Shown here: positions 43,901 to 52,481 of the stretch, piece after piece
How positions within the stretch are numbered: the stretch's first letter is position 1
How the letters are laid out: each line of letters begins with the position of its first letter
Assembly: GCA_963822485.1 (NCBI GenBank)
Contig: CAWGHW010000034.1
Span: 1 to 64,000, forward strand
Reading direction: 5' to 3'
DNA length: 64,000 nucleotides
From: DASUBV01 sp963822485
GTDB taxonomy: Bacteria; Actinomycetota; Actinomycetes; Streptosporangiales; Streptosporangiaceae
The notes under the pieces: generated by a model
Database searches by the model: none
What the model was told of the DNA's origin: nothing
The model's input: the letters and a program-made list of their open reading frames with translations, nothing else
Position numbers and translations under genes: made by a program

Positions 43901-44705
43901 CCCGTTCGTGCCGCCCGGCACCGGCTGGCCCGGCGATCCCGCCACCGCCGCCACGCCCGTCGCCGCCGACGCCGCTCAGGTGCGCGAGCTCGCCGCCAGC
44001 GCCGGCTCGCTCGCCGAGCTGGCGGCCAGGGAGTCGGTCTGCCGGGCCTGCCCCCGGCTGGTGGCCTGGCGCGAGCAGGTCGCCGTGACCAGGCGGCGGT
44101 CGTTCGCCAGCGAGCGTTACTGGGGCCGACCCGTGCCCGGCTGGGGTGACGACCGCCCGCGCGTGCTCATCCTCGGCCTGGCCCCCGCCGCCCACGGCGG
44201 GAACCGCACCGGCCGGGTCTTCACCGGCGACCGCAGCGGAGACTTCCTGTTCGCGTCGCTGTGGCGCTGCGGCCTGGCCAGCCAGCCGACGTCCGTCACC
44301 GCCGGCGACGGCCAGCGCCTGCTCGGAGCCAGGATGGTCGCCGCCGTGCGCTGCGCTCCACCGGCCAACAAGCCGGAGAATAACGAACGGGACGCGTGCG
44401 CACCCTGGCTCGCCGCCGAACTCGCGCTCAGCCTGGCCGAACTGCGCGTCGTGGTCTGCCTGGGCGGCTTCGCCTGGCAGGTGCTGTGGCCTCAGCTGAC
44501 CGCCGCCGGCTTCACCGTCCCCCGGCCCCGCCCCGCGTTCGGCCACGGCGCCGAGGTCTCGCTGCCCCGCCCGGACGGCGACCCGGCCCCGCTGCTCGTG
44601 CTCGGCTGTTACCACCCCAGCCAGCAGAACACCTTCACCGGCCGGGTGACCGAGCCGATGCTGGACGACGTCTTCGCGCGCGCCCGCACCGCCGCCGGAC
44701 TGTAG
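43890..44705 (+). CDS. Uracil-DNA glycosylase, family 5 (UDGb)
   Basis: 271 aa. Iron-sulfur type glycosylase that excises uracil and deaminated purines. Motif 1 is GLAPAAHGGNRTGRVFTGD, and motif 2 is CYHPSQQNTFTG with the HPSxxN active-site segment. Fe-S cysteine candidates are in ESVCRACPRL, AVRCAPPANK and VVCLGGFAW. Starts at ATG 43890 overlapping ppx by 11 nt. The disordered N-terminus of about 30 residues is Pro/Ala-rich. Confidence 0.9.
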   Translation: MTNSPFVPPGTGWPGDPATAATPVAADAAQVRELAASAGSLAELAARESVCRACPRLVAWREQVAVTRRRSFASERYWGRPVPGWGDDRPRVLILGLAPAAHGGNRTGRVFTGDRSGDFLFASLWRCGLASQPTSVTAGDGQRLLGARMVAAVRCAPPANKPENNERDACAPWLAAELALSLAELRVVVCLGGFAWQVLWPQLTAAGFTVPRPRPAFGHGAEVSLPRPDGDPAPLLVLGCYHPSQQNTFTGRVTEPMLDDVFARARTAAGL

Positions 44706-44754
44706 CCCGGCTCCGGCCGTCCTGGGTCTCACCCGCCTCCTGCGCCCCAACAGC

Positions 44755-44932
44755 CCAAGCGGTATGTTCGGCGACCAATCGATTACGAAGGGTAATGACA
44801 AAGATACAATGGTCACTCGGTGTGTATAACGACCAGGATCACATCAATTAGATAGGCGACATTGGCCGAGAATCGGGCCACCTTTATCCGCGAATGTAGA
44901 GTCAGACTAAGCACGCGGGGTATTATCACGAA
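44755..44932. other. AT-rich patch before the tRNA-like sequence
   Basis: About 180 bp clearly less GC-rich than the rest of the window (for example CAATCGATTACGAAGGGTAA and CACATCAATTAGATAGGC). No gene supported. It could be a tRNA promoter or a trace of foreign DNA. Confidence 0.5.
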
Positions 44933-45006
44933 GCCCCCGTAGCCCAAGGGAAGAGGCCGGCCCCCTAAAAGGGTCCCCAGTGTCGGTTCGACTCCGACCG
45001 GGGGTA
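44933..45006 (+). tRNA. tRNA-like gene with anticodon loop CCTAAAA (identity uncertain, possibly pseudo)
   Basis: 74 nt fold as a cloverleaf. Acceptor GCCCCCG/CGGGGGT (one G-U), T8, a 3-bp D stem GCC/GGC with A14, GG and A21, anticodon stem GGCCC/GGGTC, T arm GTCGG-TTCGACT-CCGAC, and discriminator A. CCA is not encoded. Read this way the anticodon is TAA, but position 33 is C instead of the near-invariant U, and the short variable loop does not fit tRNA-Leu. The acceptor sequence and CCT inside the loop resemble tRNA-Arg(CCT), suggesting a decayed or mis-sequenced copy of it. Confidence 0.55.
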
Positions 45007-45439
45007 CCGCTGAACTGGCATTATGTGGTATGCGCTCACCGCGCCGCGATGGCTGAATGCTCAGTCAGTGCGATGGGGCTAGGCAAACGTTATAGTCGTG
45101 GCGGTCGCCGGAGTGCCGGATCTTAATTGATCATGGGCTGCTTGGCAATACCCGCCTAACCTCCGCTAACGCCCCTGGCCAGGGCCCCATAAGCCCCTGA
45201 TCGGCGCCTTCCGATTCCACTCGCCGTCCCCAATGGCACCAGCTCGAACGACTGACCAGCACCGAGTGCGGCGCAGGGGGCAAGCCTGACGCCCGCGTCC
45301 ACGGCGCGCGGCGCCGTCTGGGCTGAGCCAGCTGGACTGAGCCGTCTGGACTGACGAGCGAGCGTGGCGAACGAGGGTCGCGTCCCGTCCCGGAGCGGGC
45401 CACGGCGGTGAGTTAGGCGCTGGAGGCGAGCCCAGAGGC

Positions 45440-45770
45440 AGAGCACGACGAGGTACGACGCGACGAGGTAGACGCCGGCGCGACGACGCCGGCGCGACGA
45501 CGCCGGGCGCGACGAGGTACGACGCGACGAGGTGGACGCCGGCGCGACGACGCCGGCGCGACGAGGTGGGGCGCGACGAGGTGGGACGCGACGAGGTAGA
45601 GCGCGACGACGCAGGGCGTGACGAGGCCGCGACGAGGCCGCGCGCAACGAGGCCGGCGCGACGACGCCGGGCGCGACGACGCCGGGCGCGACGAGGTAGA
45701 GCGCGACGAGGCCGGGCGCGACGAGGCCGGGCGCCTCGAGCTGGCGCGGTTGAGGCCCGCCGAAGAGAAG
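45440..45770. repeat. Large degenerate array of GCGACGA-type repeats
   Basis: About 330 bp made of roughly 15-bp units such as GCGCGACGACGCCGG and GCGCGACGAGGTGGG, with unit lengths of 14-17. It is open in several frames on both strands with Arg/Asp-rich nonsense translations, which I do not annotate as genes. 45007-45439 between the tRNA-like gene and this array holds no supported gene. Confidence 0.8.
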
Positions 45771-45775
45771 GCCAG

Positions 45776-45831
45776 CGTCGTGGTTGTTGCTCCCACGTCG
45801 TTCAAGCGACGTGGGAGCAACAACCACGACG
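45776..45831. repeat. 56-bp dispersed palindromic element, copy B (perfect)
   Basis: A perfect inverted repeat: 25-nt left arm 45776-45800 beginning CGTCGTGGTTGTTGCTCCC, spacer TTCAAG, right arm 45807-45831 the exact complement. It can form a 25-bp hairpin with a 6-nt loop. It directly abuts the GCGACGA array. Confidence 0.95.
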
Positions 45832-45879
45832 TTAGGCGGAAGCCGCACCAAGATCATCCGCCCATGTGGAACTCAGCCG

Positions 45880-46110
45880 CGTGGCGGGTGGGGCGCCTGG
45901 TGCGGGTGATGCGTGTGCCTGGGCGGAGGGTTTGGCACTGGGCGGGGCGCGGTGCGGGGGCGGGCGGGGCGCGGTGCGGCGGGCGGGCGGTGTGGGCGGC
46001 AGCTGGCGCGGCGGTGCGGGCAGCGTGGGCGGTGCGGTGTGGGCGGGCGGGCGGCGCTGGGCGGGCGGTGCGGCGGGCGGTGCGGGGGCGGGGCGTGGTC
46101 GACGCGCCAG
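45880..46110 (+). other. G-rich strand-asymmetric stretch
   Basis: About 230 bp where the + strand is nearly only G, C and T with many GGG runs (for example GGGGGCGGGCGGGG). It lies just downstream of the PPOX gene stop (minus strand) and has quadruplex-forming potential. No gene is supported. Confidence 0.6.
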
Positions 46111-46117
46111 GGGAAGC

Positions 46118-46528
46118 TCAGCCGCTGACGTCGGGGCCCGCGCGGGTGATGGTGAGCCGGACGATGACGCGGCGGTCACGCCGCATGGCCGCGCGGTACT
46201 CGTCCCAGTCGGAATGCTCGCCCGAGATCCGGCGGTAGTAGTCCTCCAGCAGCTCCAGCGCCTCCGGGAGGTGGATGATCTCCACGTCGCCCTCGGCCTG
46301 GATCCACTCGCCGAAGAACCCGTCGTTGAACACGCACAACGAGGCGCGCGGGTCGCGGGCCAGGTTCTTGGTCTTGACCGCGGTTTCCCTGGTGCTGATC
46401 AGGGCTCGGCCCTGGTCGTCAACGGCGACGACCACGGGCGAGAGCTGGGGGCGTCCGTCCGACCTGGTCGTGGCCAGGACGGCTCGATGATGGTCACGCA
46501 GGAACTCGCTGGCGCGCTCGGTATCCAC
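46118..46528 (-). CDS. PPOX-class F420-dependent oxidoreductase family protein
   Basis: 136 aa split-beta-barrel flavin/deazaflavin-binding protein. It starts MDTERASEFLRDHHRAVLAT, continues RSDGRPQLSPVVVAVDDQGR (cofactor-contact region) and VKTKNLARDPRASLCVFND, and ends in a helix with a YYRRISGEHSDWDEYRAAM segment typical of this actinobacterial group. It binds F420 or FMN; the substrate cannot be read. Confidence 0.85.
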   Translation of the reverse strand: MDTERASEFLRDHHRAVLATTRSDGRPQLSPVVVAVDDQGRALISTRETAVKTKNLARDPRASLCVFNDGFFGEWIQAEGDVEIIHLPEALELLEDYYRRISGEHSDWDEYRAAMRRDRRVIVRLTITRAGPDVSG

Positions 46529-46614
46529 GGGGCCAGGCTATCGCGTTGGCCCGCCGCAGCCACGGCAGAAGGCGCGCCGGACGGGGCCGGGAGTGCCGGA
46601 CCCGGTCGCCTGCC

Positions 46615-46890
46615 TCAGGTGCTGTAGAGCCTGGCGCTGCGCTGAAGCTCGTACTCGTGCACGATCGCGCGGGCGTAGCCGTGCGACAAGCCGTGCTCAT
46701 CGGCCAGCCAGGTCGCGCGTTCCGCGCAGCGGAGGAACGAGGGGCCGGACTCAAGCCGGCTGAACCACTCTCGGAGTTGCAGTCCGGTGACGGACGGGAT
46801 GCGGGCGATCAGGTTCTTGTGCAGCTCCGGGGAGTGGGTCAGGGACAATTCGCACCTCCGGGGTGAGTCCTCTTGGTGATGAGACTGCAC
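46615..46890 (-). CDS. DUF4287-type small protein
   Basis: 91 aa. The segment VTGLQLREWFSRLESGPSFL and WLADEHGLSHGYARAIVHEY match the DUF4287 pattern (helix, then (L/E)HGLxHGxAxAIV). Cytoplasmic, function unknown. A later start near LTHSPELHKNLIARI is possible. The 223-bp gap to the thiolase end contains two copies of TTATCTACGGG but no gene. Confidence 0.75.
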   Translation of the reverse strand: MQSHHQEDSPRRCELSLTHSPELHKNLIARIPSVTGLQLREWFSRLESGPSFLRCAERATWLADEHGLSHGYARAIVHEYELQRSARLYST

Positions 46891-47113
46891 TACCGTTGCC
46901 TCCCTGACAACCCCCGAGCGTCACCATTCCGTAATGTTCCGTTTGAGGGCTGGCGATCCGGCGTCTGCCGAGGTCACCACAGCCGGCGCGACGATGCCGA
47001 CGGACCGCGTCAGGCGGCTCGCCCGGGGCGCGGGGTGGAGTGAACCTGGCCGGGCCGCGGTGCTAAGTCGCGCTTTGCCGCCTTATCTACGGGTTATCTA
47101 CGGGGCGTGCCCG

Positions 47114-48334
47114 TCAGGAGAGGCGCTCGAAGATCGTGGCCATGCCCTGCCCGCCGCCGACGCACATGGTCTCCAGGCCGAAGGTCTTGTCGTGGAACTG
47201 GAGGCTGTTGAGGATCGTGGAGGTGATCCGGGCGCCGGTCATGCCGAACGGGTGGCCCACCGCGATGGCGCCGCCGTTCACGTTCAGCTTGTCGATGTCG
47301 ATGCCCAGCTCCCGGTAGGACGGGATGACCTGGGCCGCGAACGCCTCGTTGATCTCGACCAGGTCGATGTCGTCGATGGTCATCCCGGCCCTGGTCAGCG
47401 CCTGCCGGGAGGCCTCGACCGGGCCCAGGCCCATGATCTCGGGGGACAGCGCGCTGACCCCGGTGGCGACGATGCGGGCCAGCGGCGTGATCCCGAGCTC
47501 CGCGGCCTTGCGGTCGCTCATGATGATGACCGCGGCCGCGCCGTCGTTCAGCGGGCAGCAGTTGCCGGCCGTGACGGTGCCGTCGGGGCGGAACACGGGC
47601 TGGAGTGTGGCCACCTTCTCGAGCGTGGTGCCGGCCCGCGGGCCATCGTCGGCGCTCACCACGGTGCCGTCGGGCAGCGTGGCGGGCGTGATGTCGCGCT
47701 GCCAGAAGCCGTTGGCCAGCGCCTTCTCGGCCAGGTTCTGCGACCGGACGCCGAACTCGTCCTGGTCGGCGCGGGTGATCCCGCGCAGCGCCGCGACGTT
47801 CTCGGCCGTCTGGCCCATGGCGATGTAGACGTCGGGCACCTCGCCGTCCTGGCGCGGGTCGTGCCAGACGTCGCCGCCGCCCTTGGCCACTTCCTCCGAG
47901 CGGGCCTCGGCCGTGGCGAACACCGGGTTCTTGGTGTCCGGCATGCCGTCGCTGCTGCCCTTGGCGAACCGGCTCACGCACTCCACGCCCGCCGAGACGA
48001 ACACGTCGCCCTCGCCGGCCTTGATGGCGTGGTAGGCCATCCGCGTGGTCTGCAGGGAGGATGAGCAGTACCGGGTGACCGTGGTGCCGGGCACGGTGTC
48101 GTAGCCCAGCATGATCGCGACGACGCGGGCCATGTTGTAGCCCTGCTCGCCGCCGGGCAGGCCGCAGCCGAGCATGATGTCGTCGATGTCGGCCGGGTCG
48201 AGCTGGGGCACCTTGGCCAGGGCGGCCGCGATCATCTGCACGGTCAGGTCGTCCGGCCGGATGCTGACCATGGATCCCTTGAAGGCCCGGCCGATGGGCG
48301 AGCGGGCGACAGCGACGACAACGGCCTCGGCCAT
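47114..48334 (-). CDS. Acetyl-CoA C-acyltransferase (thiolase)
   Basis: 406 aa, cytoplasmic. Acyl-accepting Cys90 in RYCSSSLQTTRMAYHA, His in AIAVGHPFGMTGARI, and the second catalytic Cys in ETMCVGGGQGMATIF. Subtype by sequence is the FadA-like degradative class. It cleaves or forms 3-ketoacyl-CoA. No linked hydratase/dehydrogenase gene is next to it. Divergent from the cystathionine beta-synthase gene with a 188-bp shared upstream region. Confidence 0.93.
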   Translation of the reverse strand: MAEAVVVAVARSPIGRAFKGSMVSIRPDDLTVQMIAAALAKVPQLDPADIDDIMLGCGLPGGEQGYNMARVVAIMLGYDTVPGTTVTRYCSSSLQTTRMAYHAIKAGEGDVFVSAGVECVSRFAKGSSDGMPDTKNPVFATAEARSEEVAKGGGDVWHDPRQDGEVPDVYIAMGQTAENVAALRGITRADQDEFGVRSQNLAEKALANGFWQRDITPATLPDGTVVSADDGPRAGTTLEKVATLQPVFRPDGTVTAGNCCPLNDGAAAVIIMSDRKAAELGITPLARIVATGVSALSPEIMGLGPVEASRQALTRAGMTIDDIDLVEINEAFAAQVIPSYRELGIDIDKLNVNGGAIAVGHPFGMTGARITSTILNSLQFHDKTFGLETMCVGGGQGMATIFERLS

Positions 48335-48522
48335 GACGACTCCCTGGACTTATAGCGGGACTTACAGCGGATGCGTTCGTTACTTGACGGTAGCTTATGC
48401 AACGCCTCACCTGAGTGATCCCTTCCCCCTCGGTACCTCAACCCGGTGCGCTGTCGCACCGGGACGACGCCCGCCGCGTCGTGGGATACCGTCAGGTGTC
48501 CGCGGACGGAGGGGATTGAGCC

Positions 48523-49911
48523 ATGCAGGTCCACGACTCGCTAATCGAGCTGGTCGGGAACACTCCGCTGCTGCGGCTGCGGCGGGTGACCAAGCAGCTC
48601 GGCGGGACCAGCCCCGGGCCGGCCGTGCTGGCCAAGGTCGAGTACTTCAACCCCGGCGGGTCGGTCAAGGACCGCATCGCACTGCGGATGGTCGAGGCGG
48701 CCGAGGCCTCGGGGGCGCTCCAGCCGGGCGGCACGATCGTCGAGCCGACGTCCGGCAACACCGGGGTGGGCCTGGCCATCGTGGCGGCCGAGAAGGGCTA
48801 CCGGTGCCTGTTCGTCTGCCCGGACAAGGTCGGCCAGGACAAGATCAGCGTGCTGCGGGCCTACGGCGCCGAGGTCGTGGTCTGCCCGACCACGGTGTCG
48901 CCCGATCACCCGGACTCCTACTACTCGGTATCGGACCGGCTGGCCGCCGAGACGCCCGGCGGCTGGAAGCCCAACCAGTACACCAACCCGGAGAACCCGG
49001 CCTCGCACTACCACTCCACCGGGCCTGAGATCTGGGCCCAGACCGACGGGCGGATCACGCACTTCGTGGCCGGCATCGGCACCGGCGGCACCATCTCGGG
49101 GACCGGCCGGTACCTCAAGGACGTCTCCGCCGGCCGGGTCCAGATCATCGGCGCCGACCCGGAGGGGTCGGTGTACTCCGGTGGCAGCGGCCGCCCGTAC
49201 CTGGTCGAGGGCGTCGGCGAGGACATCTGGCCGGAGACCTACGACAAGAGCATCTGCGACGAGATCATCGCGGTCAGCGACGCCGAGTCGTTCCTGATGA
49301 CCCGGCGGCTGGCCAGGGAGGAGGCGCTGCTGACCGGCGGCTCCTGCGGAATGGCCGTGGTCGCGGCGCTGCGCGTGGCGAGAAACGCCGGTCCTGACGA
49401 CGTGATCGTGGTCCTGCTGCCCGACGGCGGCCGGGGCTATCTCGGCAAGATCTTCAACGACGAGTGGATGGCCGACTACGGGTTCCTGAACTCGGAGACG
49501 GCCGAGCCGCGGGTGGCCGACGTGGTGGAGCGCAAGCCGGGCCTGCTGCCGCCGTTCGTGCACGTGCATCCGGCCGACGACGTCCGCACCGCCATCGAGA
49601 GCCTGCGCGAGTACGAGGTGTCCCAGCTGCCCGTGCTGAGCACCGAGCCGCCGGTGATGGCCGCCGAGGTGGTCGGCTCGATCGTCGAGCGCGACCTGCT
49701 CGACGCGCTGGTCACCGGGCGGGCCCGGCCGGAGGACGCGGTGTCCGGCCTGATGTCGCCGCCGCTGCCGATGGTGGGCTCGGGAGAGCCGATCAGCGCC
49801 GCGGTGGCCGCGCTGGGCACGGCCGGCGCCGCGCTGGTGCTGGTGGACGGCAAGCCCGCCGGGATGATCACCCGCCAGGACGTGCTGACGTTCCTGTCCG
49901 GCCACAGCTAG
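48523..49911 (+). CDS. cbs: Cystathionine beta-synthase
   Basis: 462 aa. PLP domain: Lys49 in NPGGSVKDRIALRM, the phosphate loop EPTSGNTGVGLAI and GIGTGGTISGTGRYL. The last 130 residues are a pair of CBS domains (VHVHPADDVRTAIESLREYE, LVLVDGKPAGMITRQDVLTF), usually regulatory. It condenses serine with homocysteine to cystathionine. The next gene encodes the gamma-family partner, giving a transsulfuration pair. Confidence 0.93.
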   Translation: MQVHDSLIELVGNTPLLRLRRVTKQLGGTSPGPAVLAKVEYFNPGGSVKDRIALRMVEAAEASGALQPGGTIVEPTSGNTGVGLAIVAAEKGYRCLFVCPDKVGQDKISVLRAYGAEVVVCPTTVSPDHPDSYYSVSDRLAAETPGGWKPNQYTNPENPASHYHSTGPEIWAQTDGRITHFVAGIGTGGTISGTGRYLKDVSAGRVQIIGADPEGSVYSGGSGRPYLVEGVGEDIWPETYDKSICDEIIAVSDAESFLMTRRLAREEALLTGGSCGMAVVAALRVARNAGPDDVIVVLLPDGGRGYLGKIFNDEWMADYGFLNSETAEPRVADVVERKPGLLPPFVHVHPADDVRTAIESLREYEVSQLPVLSTEPPVMAAEVVGSIVERDLLDALVTGRARPEDAVSGLMSPPLPMVGSGEPISAAVAALGTAGAALVLVDGKPAGMITRQDVLTFLSGHS

Positions 49912-49983
49912 GCCGCCGCGCCACCCCGTCGCCGCCACCCGGCCGTCGCTACACTGGTCCGCCTGCGGCACAGATTTAACAGC

Positions 49984-50055
49984 CACAGTGTTAGCAAGCA
50001 CAGTGCTAGCAACACGGTGCAGCAACACGGTGCTAGCCAACACAGTGCTAGCAAG
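49984..50055. repeat. 15-bp tandem repeats upstream of the cystathionine gamma gene
   Basis: Five units of the type CACAGTGCTAGCAAG with lengths 15, 14, 13, 15 and 15, in the 5' leader between the two transsulfuration genes. Confidence 0.88.
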
Positions 50056-50098
50056 CACAGGCGATACATCGGCAGCGGGCCAGGGGAGCGGGACGGCG

Positions 50099-51280
50099 AT
50101 GCACAGTCAGCACGGCGAGACGACGGGATTCCCTGGCGGCGGGGGCGGGTTCGAGACGCTGGCCATCCACGCCGGGCAGGAGCCTGACCCGGTCACCGGC
50201 GCGGTGGTCCCGCCGATCTACCAGGTGTCCACGTTCAAGCAGGACGGGGTCGGCGGGCTGCGCGGGGGCTATGAGTACTCCCGGTCGGCCAACCCCACCA
50301 GGGACGCGCTAGAGGAGTGCCTGACCGCGCTGGAGGCGGGCGCCCGGTCGCTGGCCTTCGCCTCGGGCATGGCCGCCTCCGACTGCCTGGTCCGCACGGT
50401 CTGCCGGCCCGGCGACCGGGTGCTGATCCCGCACGACGCCTATGGCGGCACGTTCCGGCTGTTCGACAAGGTCTTCCAGGACTGGGACCTGGCCTACGAC
50501 TCGGTGCCGATGTCCGACCCGGTCGCCGTCCGGGCCGCGCTCAGCGAGGGCCCGGCCGCCCTGATCTGGGTCGAGACGCCGACCAACCCGCTGCTGTCCA
50601 TCGCCGACATCGCCGCGCTGGCCGCGATCGCCCACGACGCCGGCGCTCTGCTGGTCGTGGACAACACGCTCGCGTCGCCCTACCTCCAGCAGCCGCTGGC
50701 GCTCGGCGCCGACGTCGTGATCCACTCCACCACCAAGTACCTGGGCGGGCACTCCGATGTGGTCGGCGGGGCGATCGTGGTCGCCGACGCCGGGCTCGGC
50801 GAGCGGCTGGCGTTCCTGCAGAACGCGACCGGGCCGGTGGCCGGCCCGTTCGACGCCTGGCTGACCATGCGCGGGATCAGGACGCTGGGCGTGCGGATGG
50901 ACCGGCACAGCGAGAACGCGCGGAGGGTGGCGGACATGCTGGTCAGCCACCCGGCGGTGGTCCAGGTCTACTACCCCGGCCTGCCCTCCCATCCCGGCCA
51001 CGAGGCCGCGGCGAAGCAGATGCGCGACTTCGGCGGCATGGTGTCGTTCCGGGCCCGTGGCGGCGAGCAGCACGCGGTGGACATCTGCGGCCGGACCCGG
51101 CTGTTCACGCTGGCCGAGTCGCTGGGCGGGGTGGAGTCACTGATCGAGCATCCCGGCCGGATGACGCACGCCTCGGCGGCGGGCTCCCCGCTCGAGGTCC
51201 CGCCGGACCTGGTCCGGCTCTCGGTCGGTATCGAGACCGCCGAGGACTTGCTGGAAGATCTTCGGATGGCGCTGGCCTGA
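50099..51280 (+). CDS. Cystathionine gamma-synthase/lyase
   Basis: 393 aa from ATG 50099 (GGGGAG upstream), not from the open frame that begins inside the repeat leader. PLP Lys213 in VIHSTTKYLGGHSDVVGGAI. Other marks are THAGQ-like FETLAIHAGQEPDPVTGAVV, YEYSRSANPTRDALEECL and the C-terminal ESLIEHPGRMTHAS. It either makes cystathionine from homoserine esters or cleaves it to cysteine. Beside cbs the lyase (reverse) direction is plausible, but sequence alone does not separate the two. Confidence 0.92.
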   Translation: MHSQHGETTGFPGGGGGFETLAIHAGQEPDPVTGAVVPPIYQVSTFKQDGVGGLRGGYEYSRSANPTRDALEECLTALEAGARSLAFASGMAASDCLVRTVCRPGDRVLIPHDAYGGTFRLFDKVFQDWDLAYDSVPMSDPVAVRAALSEGPAALIWVETPTNPLLSIADIAALAAIAHDAGALLVVDNTLASPYLQQPLALGADVVIHSTTKYLGGHSDVVGGAIVVADAGLGERLAFLQNATGPVAGPFDAWLTMRGIRTLGVRMDRHSENARRVADMLVSHPAVVQVYYPGLPSHPGHEAAAKQMRDFGGMVSFRARGGEQHAVDICGRTRLFTLAESLGGVESLIEHPGRMTHASAAGSPLEVPPDLVRLSVGIETAEDLLEDLRMALA

Positions 51281-51351
51281 GCCAGGCCGACTGGCCTGAG
51301 CCAGGCGCCTGGCCTGGCTCGTGCCAGCGTGCTAGAAACCCAGCGTGCTTT

Positions 51352-51383
51352 AGAAATACTGCGGTGGAGAAATACTGCGGTGG
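51352..51383. repeat. 16-bp exact tandem duplication
   Basis: AGAAATACTGCGGTGG twice in a row, downstream of the cystathionine gamma gene, next to a shorter CAGCGTGCT duplication. Confidence 0.85.
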
Positions 51384-51436
51384 CCGACGCCATCCCGTAA
51401 CGGGCGGGCGGCGGCCACCTAGGTCTGAACCTTGGC

Positions 51437-51721
51437 CTAACTGGCCGCGTTCTTCGAGCGGCTGAACCACCATGCGGCGCCCACGAGCACCACGCCGACC
51501 ACGATGGCCACGGCACCGCGGATGACGTGGTGACCACTCGAGGAGTGGACGTGGCTGCCCGCGGTCAGGAAGTGCGGCAGGCCCGTGGCGACCATGAACA
51601 CGATGCCGAGGATGACGGCCAGAACTCCGAGAACGCCGAGAACGATCACCAGGGGGCGCTTGGCGGAGGCGCCGCCAGGCAGGGAAGCGGAACTCACTGA
51701 TCCTCCTTGATTCGCAGGCAT
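51437..51721 (-). CDS. Small two-helix membrane protein (paralog of 52482-52733)
   Basis: 94 aa from ATG 51721, with GAGAGGTG 6 nt upstream. Two TM helices: LVIVLGVLGVLAVILGIVFM and AVAIVVGVVLVGAAWWF, joined by a loop GLPHFLTAGSHVHSSSGHHV rich in His. The layout and the (G)LPHxL motif match the neighbouring small protein. Function unknown. Confidence 0.75.
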   Translation of the reverse strand: MPANQGGSVSSASLPGGASAKRPLVIVLGVLGVLAVILGIVFMVATGLPHFLTAGSHVHSSSGHHVIRGAVAIVVGVVLVGAAWWFSRSKNAAS

Positions 51722-51905
51722 GGGGACACCTCTCACTTGTCGGTATCGTCATGCCAGCAGCACTAGCTACGCGCGGAATGTTAGCCCCGGGTGGGTCAGC
51801 GCGGTGACATGAACGGCCATAAGGGTATTAACTGCAGCCGGAAATTTACCTAGACCCCGGGGCCCGCCGGTGTGCGGCCGGCTGTTGCTGTTGTGGCCTA
51901 CCAGG

Positions 51906-52457
51906 CTACTGCCAGACCATCAGGACGAGAATGACCAGCCAGATGACGGTGACCACCGCACCCATGGTCGTGATCCGCCCGCGCTCCACGCTGGCCACGT
52001 GCCGCGCGGTCCCGGCCGTGCCCGGCTGGACCGGCTCGGGCTGACCGGCCGCGTGCGCGGCGTCGGCCGCCTCATTGGTGGCGTCCGTGACTACCACACT
52101 AGCGCCGGAAGCGGCGTTTTCCGCCGCCTCGGCGACCTCCATGGCGCTGATCGCCTTGCGCTGGTCGCGGATGATGATGACCAGCAGGGCCAGCGAGACG
52201 ACGAACAGGGTCGCGGCCGCGGTCAGCCACGGCTTGGCCAGTACATCGAGCTGCTGGCCGAGGACAATGCCGAAGATCAGTACGCCGAGTGAGATCAGCG
52301 CGAAAATCCGGGTTGTCCGGTACAGGTAGCGCAGCACGACCAGGTTGCGCGCCCGGATGTACCGGGGCGTCGACATAATGGCGGCGATGACCGGGCCGAG
52401 CGTGAACACGGCAAATGCGATATGCAGCCAGAGCACCAGCCGGTCGGTAAAGGACAT
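51906..52457 (-). CDS. DUF2269-family membrane protein
   Basis: 183 aa. TM helices at LVLWLHIAFAVFTLGPVIAA, TTRIFALISLGVLIFGIVLG, AATLFVVSLALLVIIIRDQ and a C-terminal AVVTVIWLVILVLMVW. A long Ala/Val/Thr-rich loop lies before the last helix. The His in LWLHIAF is typical of DUF2269. Function unknown. Its start lies 24 nt after the small two-helix gene at 52482, so both may share a transcript. Confidence 0.78.
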   Translation of the reverse strand: MSFTDRLVLWLHIAFAVFTLGPVIAAIMSTPRYIRARNLVVLRYLYRTTRIFALISLGVLIFGIVLGQQLDVLAKPWLTAAATLFVVSLALLVIIIRDQRKAISAMEVAEAAENAASGASVVVTDATNEAADAAHAAGQPEPVQPGTAGTARHVASVERGRITTMGAVVTVIWLVILVLMVWQ

Positions 52458-52481
52458 GGGGGTGATCCTAGGCCCAGCCGG

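Noticed and set aside
44933..45006. bldA-type tRNA-Leu(UAA)
   Set aside because: No long variable arm, C at position 33, and an acceptor unlike tRNA-Leu.
45440..45770. Possible CRISPR array or integron-type repeats
   Set aside because: Degenerate contiguous 14-17-bp units with no spacer and no integrase.
45156..45857. Arg/Ser/Val-rich open frames across the 45.4-45.8 kb repeats
   Set aside because: They are translations of the GCGACGA tandem array in several frames on both strands; no start signal or domain.
49984..50055. Possible CRISPR array
   Set aside because: Units are 13-15 bp, contiguous, without spacers, and no cas genes are in the window.
49988..50098. N-terminal extension of the cystathionine gamma gene through the repeats
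   Set aside because: The LAST-type repeat translation has no homology, and ATG 50099 has its own ribosome site and the conserved start of the family.
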